Source of the DNA: Christensenella sp034926635
GTDB lineage: Bacteria > Bacillota > Clostridia > Christensenellales > Christensenellaceae
Assembly: GCA_034926635.1 (NCBI GenBank)
Contig: JAYFQX010000001.1
Span: forward strand, 219,599-283,598
Direction: 5' to 3'
Length of the DNA: 64,000 nucleotides
Shown here: positions 8,924 through 17,434 of the stretch, piece after piece
How positions within the stretch are numbered: position 1 is the first letter of the stretch
Layout: the number at the start of each line of letters is the position of its first letter
The notes under the pieces: generated by a model
Told to the model about the DNA's origin: nothing
What the model saw: only the letters and a program-made list of their open reading frames with translations
Database searches by the model: none
Made by a program: the position numbers and the translations under genes

Positions 8924-9961
8924 TTATTTATTTTGGTCTGTTTCTAGTAAACAGGATAATATATCACTTAAACTCATTCCAACATAATTTAACACGGAAA
9001 GTACGCGAGCATAATCCATACGCGTAGGACCTATGACCCCAAATGATCCTATTTTCTTTCCGCCTACTTTATAGGTCGCAGTGACAATACTCATATCTTT
9101 AAAATCTTCGTATTGATTCTCGCGTCCGATATGAATCGAAAATTCCAAATCAGTTGCGTTTGACAATACTTGATAAAGCATATCCTTTGTTTCAAGTATC
9201 TGCAAAAAATGCTGTGCTTTGCCGATATCTTTATATTCCGGATAATTAAAAATGTTTTGTGCACCGCCGTAAACAAGTTCTTTTTTTTCACGGTTGATGT
9301 TGATTGCATCCAGGACCTCGTCCATCACAGCCTTATGTTCCAGGATAGATTCTGCTCCTGTCGTGCGGATCACTTCTTCTGCTTTTTTCAGTGAAACATT
9401 CTGCACCATATCGGTCAGCATGTTGGAAAGCATTTCCATCTGACGCGCGTCAACCGCCACCGGGATCGTGATCATCTGATCTTGCACCAAGCCATTATCC
9501 GTGACCAAAATAAGCATCGCCTTTGTCGGCGTTATTTTCACAAGCTGAATCCGCTTAAGCTTCACATCATCAAGCTGCGGTGCGATCACCATAGAAATAT
9601 GCTTTGTCACATCAGATAGCGCCTTTGCTGCGGACTCCAATACTTCATCTACCTCGTTGATCCGCATATTAAAATAATTGCGGATAAACATCGCTTCATC
9701 CTTAGTAATACGGTCTATATGCATCAATCTGTCGACATACAGCCTATATGCCATATCACTTGGCGTCCTGCCTGCAGAAGTATGCGGTTGGTCCAGGTAT
9801 CCCAGCTCCTCCAAATCCGCCATTTCATTCCGGATTGTAGCGGAACTGAACTCAAATCCCGGTTTCTTGGAAAGAGTACGCGAGCCAACCGGAACACCCG
9901 TATCAATATAATCATCGATAATCGCTTTTAATATCTGTAGTTTCCTGTCTGATAATTCCAT
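8924..9961 (-). CDS. hrcA: Heat-inducible transcription repressor HrcA
   Basis: A 345-residue HrcA. The N-terminal winged helix 'MELSDRKLQILKAIIDDYI', with 'TLSKKPGFEFSSATIRNEMADLEELGYL', precedes the GAF-like and dimerisation parts. HrcA binds CIRCE operators and is kept active by GroEL in known Firmicutes; a CIRCE lies 68 bases upstream, so the gene is autoregulated. The ATG at 9961 follows AGGAGG at seven bases; a GTG two codons upstream is possible but less well placed. Confidence 0.96.
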   Translation of the reverse strand: MELSDRKLQILKAIIDDYIDTGVPVGSRTLSKKPGFEFSSATIRNEMADLEELGYLDQPHTSAGRTPSDMAYRLYVDRLMHIDRITKDEAMFIRNYFNMRINEVDEVLESAAKALSDVTKHISMVIAPQLDDVKLKRIQLVKITPTKAMLILVTDNGLVQDQMITIPVAVDARQMEMLSNMLTDMVQNVSLKKAEEVIRTTGAESILEHKAVMDEVLDAININREKKELVYGGAQNIFNYPEYKDIGKAQHFLQILETKDMLYQVLSNATDLEFSIHIGRENQYEDFKDMSIVTATYKVGGKKIGSFGVIGPTRMDYARVLSVLNYVGMSLSDILSCLLETDQNK

Positions 9962-10028
9962 GCCCACGCCTCCTTTCGTATTTTCTTATCTTTATATATA
10001 CACAAAAAACCGGTCTGAAACCGTTTTG

Positions 10029-10055
10029 TTAGCACTCTTCAAAAGCGAGTGCTAA
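10029..10055 (-). promoter_or_regulatory. CIRCE operator for HrcA
   Basis: Perfect TTAGCACTC-N9-GAGTGCTAA, the consensus HrcA operator. It is placed just downstream of the promoter at 10068-10096 and upstream of hrcA, so bound HrcA would block transcription of hrcA-grpE-dnaK-dnaJ. Confidence 0.97.
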
Positions 10056-10067
10056 TTCCTTGATATA

Positions 10068-10096
10068 AAGATACCACCGTGCATCTATATTGTCAA
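10068..10096 (-). promoter_or_regulatory. Vegetative promoter of the hrcA operon
   Basis: On the minus strand TTGACA (10096-10091), a 17-base spacer, then TATCTT (10073-10068). The CIRCE element begins 13 bases downstream, at about the expected transcription start. Confidence 0.8.
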
Positions 10097-10167
10097 GTTC
10101 CATTCCATAAAATAATACGGCTGATCAATGAATTTATTATGAACCAAATTTATATATTTTCCGGTAT

Positions 10168-10200
10168 TAAAAAAAGGAACGGATTTTATACCGCTCCTTC
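10168..10200 (-). terminator. Terminator after purD
   Basis: Stem AAGGAGCGG / CCGTTCCTT read on the minus strand, followed by seven or more U. It closes the purine operon, 33 bases past the purD stop. Confidence 0.85.
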
Positions 10201-10232
10201 TTCTTTTGAAAAATAAACTGAAATAATAAAAT

Positions 10233-11489
10233 CTATTTAATTCCGATATCCTTGCGGTAATGCGCATCTGCAAAACAAATTTTTTCGACATTTGCATATG
10301 CCTTTTTCCGTGCGTCCGCAATATCGGTTCCTGTTGCGGTAACGCCGAGCACTCGCCCGCCGTTTGTAACAAGTTTTCCATCTTTTTCCGCGGTTCCGGC
10401 ATGGAATACAACCACATCTTCTTCTACTGCATCCAACCCTGAGATCTCTTTTCCCTTTTCATAATGGAGCGGATACCCGCCGGATGCCATCACCACGCAT
10501 ACCGCGCTGCCGTTCTTCCAGGAAAGCTTCACTTTATCCAGTGTTCCATCTATTACAGCGTCTAGCACGTCCATAAGATCTGTTTGCAGCAGCATAAATA
10601 CCGACTGCGTTTCCGGATCGCCGAGCCGCGCGTTATATTCCAGCACCTTAACGCCGTTTTCCGTGAGCATCAAGCCAAAAAAGATAACGCCCTTAAACTC
10701 GCGTCCCTCCGCATTCAGCGCTTCTACCGTCTTTTCAAAAATCTCTTTCTGCGCGTATTCCTGCAATGCAGGCGTATACTTAGGCGACGGTGAAAACGTA
10801 CCCATGCCGCCCGTATTGAGTCCTTCATCATTATCATACGCACGCTTATGATCCTGCGCCGATTGCATTGGCAAAATTGTCTTTCCATCGCAAAACGCAA
10901 GGACAGACACTTCCGGTCCGGTCAAAAATTCTTCGATCACGACTCTCGTCCCTGCCGACCCAAACTTTTGATCCAGCATAATATCGGAAACAGCTTGTTT
11001 TGCCTGCTCAAAATCTTCGCAAATCAACACACCCTTACCGAGCGCCAGCCCATCTGCTTTAACGACAATCGGGTAATCCGCCGTTTGCAAATAGCGGATA
11101 GCTTCCTGTGCATCCTCAAACACTTCAAAACCTGCGGTCGGGATTCCATATTTTTTCATAAGCTCTTTGGAATAGGATTTCGACCATTCAATTTCCGCTG
11201 CTGCTTTTGTCGGTCCAAACGCACGAATCCCCGCTGCCTGCAGCGCATCCACCATGCCGAGCGCAAGCGGGTCGTCCGGCGCGACAAACACCATATCCAC
11301 ACGATTCTCTTTTGCCCATGCCACTACGCCTTCTACATCATCGGCTTTCATTGGAACACACTTCGCAAGCTGAGCAATACCACCGTTTCCCGGCGCACAA
11401 TATAAATCGAGAGCGCGTTTGCTCTGTTTTAATTTCCAAAGGATCGCATGCTCACGGCCCCCGCCGCCTACCACCAGTATCTTTTCCAT
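10233..11489 (-). CDS. purD: Phosphoribosylamine-glycine ligase
   Basis: A 418-residue ATP-grasp enzyme that joins phosphoribosylamine and glycine to give GAR, the second step of purine synthesis. The N-terminus 'ILVVGGGGREHAILWKL' is the family signature. The ATP-grasp core has 'PIVVKADGLALGKGV', and 'LEYNARLGDPETQ' carries the metal and substrate residues. It is the last gene of the purine operon, 11 bases after purH, and is followed by a terminator. Confidence 0.97.
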   Translation of the reverse strand: MEKILVVGGGGREHAILWKLKQSKRALDLYCAPGNGGIAQLAKCVPMKADDVEGVVAWAKENRVDMVFVAPDDPLALGMVDALQAAGIRAFGPTKAAAEIEWSKSYSKELMKKYGIPTAGFEVFEDAQEAIRYLQTADYPIVVKADGLALGKGVLICEDFEQAKQAVSDIMLDQKFGSAGTRVVIEEFLTGPEVSVLAFCDGKTILPMQSAQDHKRAYDNDEGLNTGGMGTFSPSPKYTPALQEYAQKEIFEKTVEALNAEGREFKGVIFFGLMLTENGVKVLEYNARLGDPETQSVFMLLQTDLMDVLDAVIDGTLDKVKLSWKNGSAVCVVMASGGYPLHYEKGKEISGLDAVEEDVVVFHAGTAEKDGKLVTNGGRVLGVTATGTDIADARKKAYANVEKICFADAHYRKDIGIK

Positions 11490-11500
11490 CCTTTATCTCC

Positions 11501-13042
11501 TTAGTGCCTAAAATGACGGATTCCTGTAAACACCATAGCAATCCCGTTTTCGTCACATTTTTTAATCGAATCCTCATCACGGATCGACCCTCCCGGCTGA
11601 ATGATCGCCGTGATCCCTGCTTTTGCTGCCGCCTCGACGCAATCGTCAAACGGGAAAAACGCATCCGAAGCCATTACTGCGCCCGGCGCGTCCTCGCCGC
11701 TTCTTTCAATCGCCATTTCTGCCGCCCAAATCCGGTTCGTCTGTCCAGGTCCGATCCCAAGCGTGCCCATATCCTTGGCAATCGCAATCCCGTTGGATTT
11801 TACATATTTTACCACTTTAAACGCAAATTCAAGATTTTCCAGTTCTTCTTCTGTGGGTTTACGTTTGGTTACCACCTGAAATTCACCGTCAAACATTTTG
11901 TCGTTTAAGCCTTGTACCAGCAAGCCGCCAAGCACCTTTTTCGCATCCATGGCGTCTTTAGGCAGCGGAGCCGAGATCTCCGGCAGCCGCAGCACGCGTA
12001 AGTTCTTTTTCTGGCAAAGGATATCCAGCGCTTCGCGCGTATACGAGGGAGCGATCACGATCTCAAGAAAAATCTTGCTCATCTGCGCCGCAGTCTTTTC
12101 GTCGATCTCGCGATTTACTGCAACAATTCCTCCAAAAATGGAAACCGGATCACATTCATATGCCTTCATGTAAGCGTCAAACACTGTTTCCGCACTGCCT
12201 ACGCCACAAGGGTTAGCGTGTTTTACCGCAACGACTGTGGGATCCGTAAACTCGCGCAGACAATCAAGCGCACCTGCTGCGTCATTGATATTGTTAAAAG
12301 AAAGTTCCTTGCCATTAAGCTGTTCCGCATTCACAAGGCTTCCCGGAACACAGAGCGGCTCTTTGTAAAACGCGGCACTTTGATGAGGGTTTTCTCCATA
12401 GCGCATCGGCTGCTGTTTCTCAAAGGTCAGCGTCAGCTTTTCAGGCATTTCTTCAACATTTCTTTGTTTCCTGAGATATTGGCTGATCAGCGCGTCATAT
12501 GCCGCCGTGTTTTCAAACACCTTGGCACTCAGATAAAACTTGGTGTTGCGCGATACTTCGCCGTTTTCTTTTAATTCTGTCAATACTGTGTCGTAGTCGG
12601 CATTGTCCACGACAACCGCAACGTCCTGCCAGTTTTTTGCCGCAGCACGCAGCATCGTCGGACCGCCGATATCAATATTTTCAATTGCGTCTTCCAGTGT
12701 TACATCCGGTTTTGAAATCGTCTGCTTAAATGGATATAAATTGACCGCTACAACGTCTATGGTTTCCACGCCAAGATCAGAAAGCTGTTTCATATGCTGC
12801 TCGTTGCCGCGCATCGCAAGAATACCGGCATGGATTTTCGGATGAAGCGTTTTGACACGACCGTCAAGGCATTCCGGAAACCCTGTGATATCAGATACAT
12901 TGATCACGGGAACGCCCGCTTTCTCCAATTCTCTTTGTGTACCGCCTGTAGACAGAATCTCAAATCCCTGTTCTACGAGACCTTTTGCAAAATCCACAAT
13001 TCCGTTTTTGTCAAACACACTCAAAAAAGCTCTTCTTGCCAT
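11501..13042 (-). CDS. purH: Bifunctional AICAR formyltransferase / IMP cyclohydrolase
   Basis: A 513-residue PurH that catalyses the last two steps to IMP. The N-terminal MGS-like cyclohydrolase domain ('LSVFDKNGIVDFAKGL', 'STGGTQRELEKAGV') is followed by the AICAR transformylase domain with the catalytic Lys-His motif 'VAVKHANPCGVG'. The protein ends 'GIRHFRH', typical of PurH. The ATG at 13042 has GGGAGG six bases upstream; a TTG five codons earlier overlaps that ribosome binding site and is rejected. It lies between purN and purD. Confidence 0.97.
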   Translation of the reverse strand: MARRAFLSVFDKNGIVDFAKGLVEQGFEILSTGGTQRELEKAGVPVINVSDITGFPECLDGRVKTLHPKIHAGILAMRGNEQHMKQLSDLGVETIDVVAVNLYPFKQTISKPDVTLEDAIENIDIGGPTMLRAAAKNWQDVAVVVDNADYDTVLTELKENGEVSRNTKFYLSAKVFENTAAYDALISQYLRKQRNVEEMPEKLTLTFEKQQPMRYGENPHQSAAFYKEPLCVPGSLVNAEQLNGKELSFNNINDAAGALDCLREFTDPTVVAVKHANPCGVGSAETVFDAYMKAYECDPVSIFGGIVAVNREIDEKTAAQMSKIFLEIVIAPSYTREALDILCQKKNLRVLRLPEISAPLPKDAMDAKKVLGGLLVQGLNDKMFDGEFQVVTKRKPTEEELENLEFAFKVVKYVKSNGIAIAKDMGTLGIGPGQTNRIWAAEMAIERSGEDAPGAVMASDAFFPFDDCVEAAAKAGITAIIQPGGSIRDEDSIKKCDENGIAMVFTGIRHFRH

Positions 13043-13060
13043 ATTCAATCCTCCCAAACT

Positions 13061-13678
13061 TTAAAAAATTTTTACAATTCTGCCATCTACATGCAATTTC
13101 CCATCAGCCATCAACGCTACTGCTTCAGGCAGAATTTTATGTTCTTCTTCCAAAATGCGAGCACCCAGGGTTTCTGCGGTATCTTCCGGCAATACCGGTA
13201 CCACTGCCTGCAAAATAATCGGTCCAGCATCTGCTTGCTCTGTCACAAAGTGCACCGTAGCCCCGGAATATTTGACTCCATAAGCAATCGCAGCTTCGTG
13301 CACGCGGCTTCCGTACATTCCCATGCCACAAAAGCTGGGAATCAGCGCCGGGTGAATATTGATGATCTTATTTTGATACGTCGCGATCGTTTTTTGTCCA
13401 ACAATACTGAGGTATCCAGCTAAAACCACAAAGTCCGCTCCATATTGTTTTAAAGCAGCTAATATCGCATCGTCAAACGCATTCGCATCCGCATAATGCT
13501 TCTTTTGTATCGTCTCTACAGGAATTCCGGCGTCTTTTGCACGTTGCGCTGCATAGATTCCGGGCTTTCCCGCAATCAAGCAGCAAATTTCCGCATTGAT
13601 TTTTCCCATTGACACCGCGTCGATCAGCGATTGAAAATCCGTGCCGCCGCCCGAAGCCATCACTGCAAATTTCAGCAT
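13061..13678 (-). CDS. purN: Phosphoribosylglycinamide formyltransferase (10-formyl-THF dependent)
   Basis: A 205-residue PurN that transfers formyl from 10-formyl-THF to GAR. The start 'KFAVMASGGGTDFQSLIDA' holds the phosphate-binding loop. The active-site Asn-His appear in 'INIHPALIPSF' and the Asp in 'EQADAGPII'. 'CGMGMYG' follows the His loop where most members have 'PG-hG', a small local variation. It overlaps the end of purM by seven bases, suggesting coupled translation. Confidence 0.95.
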   Translation of the reverse strand: MLKFAVMASGGGTDFQSLIDAVSMGKINAEICCLIAGKPGIYAAQRAKDAGIPVETIQKKHYADANAFDDAILAALKQYGADFVVLAGYLSIVGQKTIATYQNKIINIHPALIPSFCGMGMYGSRVHEAAIAYGVKYSGATVHFVTEQADAGPIILQAVVPVLPEDTAETLGARILEEEHKILPEAVALMADGKLHVDGRIVKIF

Positions 13679-14685
13679 AATTCCACGCCTTTTTCGCCTT
13701 CTGTAATTTCCCCGATCAAAAATGCTTTTTCACCCGTTTTTTGCAATTCTTCCATCGCAGCATCCACCTGATCCGGTTTGACGATCACTACCATGCCGAT
13801 CCCCATGTTAAAGGTATTATAAGCGTCTTTTTGTGAAAGTCCGGCGTCTTTCACAAGCTTATCAAATAAATATGGCATATCCCATGATCCCAGCGTAATT
13901 TTTGCCTTCTTATTTTCCGGAAGGATTCGCGGAATGTTTTCATAAAAACCACCGCCGGTAATATGCGCAATTCCTTTTACGTCAATTTTTTCAATCAGAT
14001 TCAGGATCGACTTCACATAAATCCTGGTTGGAGCCAAAAGCATCTCGCCGAGCGACTTCTGAACCTCTTCAATATAAATGGACTGCAGAGTTTCATCCAT
14101 TGCGTAAAGCTTGCGTACCAGCGAAAACCCATTGGAATGGATGCCTGTTGAACCAAGTCCGATCACCTTGTCTCCAACTTCAATCTTGGAACCGTTGATA
14201 ATATCGTCTTTTTTTACAATTCCAACGCAAAATCCCGCGAGGTCGTATTCCCCATCCGGATAGAATCCAGGCATTTCCGCCGTTTCTCCGCCAATCAGCG
14301 CACAGCCCGACTGTGTGCAGCCTTCCGCAATTCCCTTGACGATATCTGCCGCAACCCCCGGCACAAGCGCCCCCGTTGCAATATAATCGAGAAAGAATAA
14401 CGGACGTGCGCCATGGCATACCACATCGTTTACGCACATAGCAACCGCATCGATCCCAACCGTATCGTTTTTATTCATGGCAAAAGCCGCTTTCAGCTTG
14501 GTGCCTACGCCGTCTGTTCCCGCAACCAGCACCTGACCTCCGCCAATATCATACATCCCGCCAAACGTTCCGAGATCTGTAATCACATTTCCATCAAACG
14601 TTTTCTTGACATGTTCTTTCATTAGTTTTACTGCTTCATAGCCGCGTTCTACGTCTACTCCAGCATCTTTATATGTTACCGCCAT
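13672..14685 (-). CDS. purM: Phosphoribosylformylglycinamidine cyclo-ligase
   Basis: A 337-residue AIR synthetase. Signatures are 'YKDAGVDVERGYEAV', the glycine-rich ATP loop 'LVAGTDGVGTKLKAAF', 'NDVVCHGARPLFFLDY' and 'LIGGETAEMPGFY'. It closes the imidazole ring using ATP. It lies between purF and purN in the purine operon. The FGAM synthetase gene (purL or purQ/S) that should feed it is not in this window. Confidence 0.97.
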   Translation of the reverse strand: MAVTYKDAGVDVERGYEAVKLMKEHVKKTFDGNVITDLGTFGGMYDIGGGQVLVAGTDGVGTKLKAAFAMNKNDTVGIDAVAMCVNDVVCHGARPLFFLDYIATGALVPGVAADIVKGIAEGCTQSGCALIGGETAEMPGFYPDGEYDLAGFCVGIVKKDDIINGSKIEVGDKVIGLGSTGIHSNGFSLVRKLYAMDETLQSIYIEEVQKSLGEMLLAPTRIYVKSILNLIEKIDVKGIAHITGGGFYENIPRILPENKKAKITLGSWDMPYLFDKLVKDAGLSQKDAYNTFNMGIGMVVIVKPDQVDAAMEELQKTGEKAFLIGEITEGEKGVELC

Positions 14686-14700
14686 ACCTTTTTTCCTCCG

Positions 14701-16158
14701 TCATTCAATCGTCAGTAAGTCCATTTCTTCCGTTTCCATAATCGCTTTTTTCATGTCTATAGGATAATGTCCGTTAAAGCATCCAGCACAGAAATTACAC
14801 CCCGCACCTTCCACTGTTTTCAACAAGTCTTCAATGGACAGATAATGCAGCGTATCTGCGCCGATAATCTTACGGATTTCTTCTACGGAATTTTTAGATC
14901 CGATCAACTGATCGTGAGATGGCGTATCAATTCCGAAAAAGCACGGACAAATCACCGGTGGTGAACTGATCAGCATATGTACTTCCCGTGCACCTGCAAG
15001 CCGCAGCATCTCAACGATCTTTCTGCTGGTGGTTCCCCGCACAATGGAATCGTCAATCAAAATCAACCGTTTTCCATGTACATTGCGCTTCATGGCATTC
15101 AGCTTTAATTTTACGCCACGCTCCCGCAGCGCCTGCGACGGCTGGATAAACGTTCTTCCCACATAACGGTTTTTTGCCAACGCTTTTGCGTAAGGAATCC
15201 CGCTTTCCGCAGCATACCCCGAAGCAGACGGTGTGGCGGAGTCGGGTACGTCACTGACAAGGTCCGCATCAATCGGAAATGCCTGTGCCAGTTTGATCCC
15301 CATGTTTTCACGCGAACGGTATACGCTGATTCCATCAATATCGGAATCAGGTCGCGCAAAATATACGTATTCAAACACGCACAGAGCCGTTTCCATCGAA
15401 GACTGCGCCTGATAGGATTTCAAACCATTTTTATTAATAACGATGATTTCCCCGGGACGCACATCCCTTACAAACTCCGCATCAATCGCGTCAAAAGCAC
15501 AAGATTCAGAGGCTACAACATAACTGTTATCCAGTTTCCCCAACGCCAACGGACGAATTCCAAGCGGATCGCGAACAGCAATCAGCTCGTCCTGGGTCAT
15601 AATCACAAGCGCATAGGCGCCTCGGACGATTTTCATCATCTTTGTAATCGCTTTCAGCATTCCGTCTTTGGAAAAACGCGCAATCAGGTTTGCCATTACC
15701 TCAGTGTCGATCGTCGTTTGAAAAACAGTCCCTTCGTCCTCCAACTTTTCGCGCAGCGTCGTATTGTTAATCAAGTTCCCGTTATGCGCCATCGCAAATT
15801 TTCCGCCACGGTAGGACATCACAAGCGGTTGAGCGTTATCCGCCTTGCTGCCCCCCGATGTGGAATACCGGACATGACCGATCCCGATATTCCCTCCGAT
15901 CAAAGAACCTAGGCTATCTTTAAAAACCTCCGAACATAAGCCCATGCCTTTGTAAAACTTAATATCTTTTCCATCGGATGCAGCAATTCCAGCGCTTTCC
16001 TGTCCACGGTGCTGCAAAGCATAAAGTCCGAGATACGTTGCCTCCGCCGGGTCATAGCGGTGGTCATCCATAAAAATACCAAATACGCCGCATTCCTCTG
16101 GCATCACATCGTCATTGGGTTTCCACCGTTCATATTGACTGTGTAATCTGCATTGCAT
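14701..16158 (-). CDS. purF: Amidophosphoribosyltransferase
   Basis: A 485-residue PurF that commits PRPP and glutamine to purine synthesis. About 20 residues precede 'EECGVFGIF', consistent with a short propeptide removed to expose the N-terminal cysteine nucleophile. The glutaminase domain has 'ALQHRGQESAGI'. The PRTase domain has the PRPP loop 'LIDDSIVRGTT'. The C-terminal cysteines (CPCFFGID and CNFCAGCFNG) match the [4Fe-4S]-containing Bacillus-type enzyme. It lies seven bases after purC. Confidence 0.97.
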   Translation of the reverse strand: MQCRLHSQYERWKPNDDVMPEECGVFGIFMDDHRYDPAEATYLGLYALQHRGQESAGIAASDGKDIKFYKGMGLCSEVFKDSLGSLIGGNIGIGHVRYSTSGGSKADNAQPLVMSYRGGKFAMAHNGNLINNTTLREKLEDEGTVFQTTIDTEVMANLIARFSKDGMLKAITKMMKIVRGAYALVIMTQDELIAVRDPLGIRPLALGKLDNSYVVASESCAFDAIDAEFVRDVRPGEIIVINKNGLKSYQAQSSMETALCVFEYVYFARPDSDIDGISVYRSRENMGIKLAQAFPIDADLVSDVPDSATPSASGYAAESGIPYAKALAKNRYVGRTFIQPSQALRERGVKLKLNAMKRNVHGKRLILIDDSIVRGTTSRKIVEMLRLAGAREVHMLISSPPVICPCFFGIDTPSHDQLIGSKNSVEEIRKIIGADTLHYLSIEDLLKTVEGAGCNFCAGCFNGHYPIDMKKAIMETEEMDLLTIE

Positions 16159-16164
16159 TCTTCG

Positions 16165-16872
16165 TTATTCTCCCATCAAACGCTTCAGAATCTCCTGATA
16201 AGCATCTTCGACATGCCCAAGATCCTGACGGAAACGGTCTTTATCTAATTTTTCGCCTGTTTTGGAGTCCCAAAAACGGCAAGTATCGGGAGAAATTTCA
16301 TCCGCAAGGATAATCTCGCCATGAAAGCGGCCAAATTCCAGTTTAAAGTCAATTAATTCAATATCAAATTGTTTTAAGTATTCCGTCATGATTTCATTGA
16401 CTTTAAAAGAATATTCCGCAATTTTTGCCATCTCTTCCGGCGTTGCAAGCCCCATGGCATATACGTGATAATCATTGATCATGGGGTCGCCCAGTTCATC
16501 GTTTTTATAGCTATATTCAAGCACCGTTGATTGCAGCTTCGTTCCTTCCGGAATCCCAAGCCGTTTTGAAAGGCTTCCTGCAGCAATATTTCTTACGATC
16601 ACCTCAACCGGTACGATGGATACGCTCTTTACAACAGTCTCGCGATCAGAAAGCTGTTCTACTAAATGTGTGGGGATTCCGTGTTTTTCCAGCATTTTGA
16701 ACATATGGTTGGAAACCCGGTTGTTGACTACACCTTTTCCGACAATCGTCCCTTTTTTCAAGCCGTTAAACGCCGTTGCGTCATCTTTATAATCAACGAT
16801 AACGTAATCCGGATCATCTGTTTTAAATACCTTTTTTGCCTTGCCTTCATAGAGCTGTTCTGTTTTTTTCAT
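16165..16872 (-). CDS. purC: SAICAR synthetase
   Basis: A 235-residue SAICAR synthase that ligates aspartate to CAIR. It begins 'KTEQLYEGKAKKVFKTDD' and has 'VEVIVRNIAAGSLSKRLG', 'IDFKLEFGRF' and 'LADEISPDTCRFWD', all standard signatures. It overlaps the purE stop by four bases and is followed closely by purF. Confidence 0.97.
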   Translation of the reverse strand: MKKTEQLYEGKAKKVFKTDDPDYVIVDYKDDATAFNGLKKGTIVGKGVVNNRVSNHMFKMLEKHGIPTHLVEQLSDRETVVKSVSIVPVEVIVRNIAAGSLSKRLGIPEGTKLQSTVLEYSYKNDELGDPMINDYHVYAMGLATPEEMAKIAEYSFKVNEIMTEYLKQFDIELIDFKLEFGRFHGEIILADEISPDTCRFWDSKTGEKLDKDRFRQDLGHVEDAYQEILKRLMGE

Positions 16873-17360
16873 TTTGATAACTCCTCTCTGAGTTCTGCAT
16901 CTGCAGCAATCACTTTAAGCTGCATGTCTTCTTTAAATTTATATAATAAATCGCTTAATGTATCATATTTTAATGCGAGAATTTGCACAGCCAGTAATGC
17001 GGCATTTTTAGCGCCGTTTATCGCAACGGTTGCCACGGGAATTCCTTCGGGCATTTGCACTGTGGAAAGCAGGGAGTCTAGTCCGTCCATCATAGAAGAT
17101 TTTATCGGCAGTCCAATCACCGGCAAAATTGTATGCCCTGCAATGACCCCCGCCAGATGCGCAGCTTTTCCAGCCGCGGCAATAATCACTTCTATGCCGT
17201 TTTCTTTTGCTTGATCCGCAAAATCAGCGGCCAATTTTGGGGTTCGATGTGCCGACATAATATGCGTTTCTACCTCTATGCCAAAGTTGTTTAATGTCTC
17301 GATTGCCGGTTTCAATACCGGAAGATCGCTTTTCGATCCCATAATAACCGCAACTTTCAT
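16869..17360 (-). CDS. purE: N5-carboxyaminoimidazole ribonucleotide mutase
   Basis: A 163-residue PurE with 'VAVIMGSKSDLPVLKPA', 'ETHIMSAHRTP' and 'AAGKAAHLAGVIAGHT'. Class I PurE works with PurK; no purK is present in this operon. 'SAHRTP' is the class I form, so PurK may be encoded elsewhere. It is the first gene of the pur cluster, 74 bases downstream of the purine permease gene, and could be co-transcribed with it past a hairpin at 17390. Confidence 0.95.
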   Translation of the reverse strand: MKVAVIMGSKSDLPVLKPAIETLNNFGIEVETHIMSAHRTPKLAADFADQAKENGIEVIIAAAGKAAHLAGVIAGHTILPVIGLPIKSSMMDGLDSLLSTVQMPEGIPVATVAINGAKNAALLAVQILALKYDTLSDLLYKFKEDMQLKVIAADAELREELSK

Positions 17361-17389
17361 TAATCTTCTCCTTTATGATTAAGGAAGAG

Positions 17390-17413
17390 TTAAGCCGGCT
17401 TTCGCCGGCTTAA
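17390..17413. terminator. Hairpin between purine permease and purE
   Basis: Perfect 10-bp stem TTAAGCCGGC / GCCGGCTTAA with a TTTC loop, between the permease stop and purE. The minus-strand flank is not a clean U-tract, so partial read-through from the permease promoter into the pur operon is plausible. Confidence 0.6.
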
Positions 17414-17434
17414 TCTTCAAGTCTATGTTTTCGG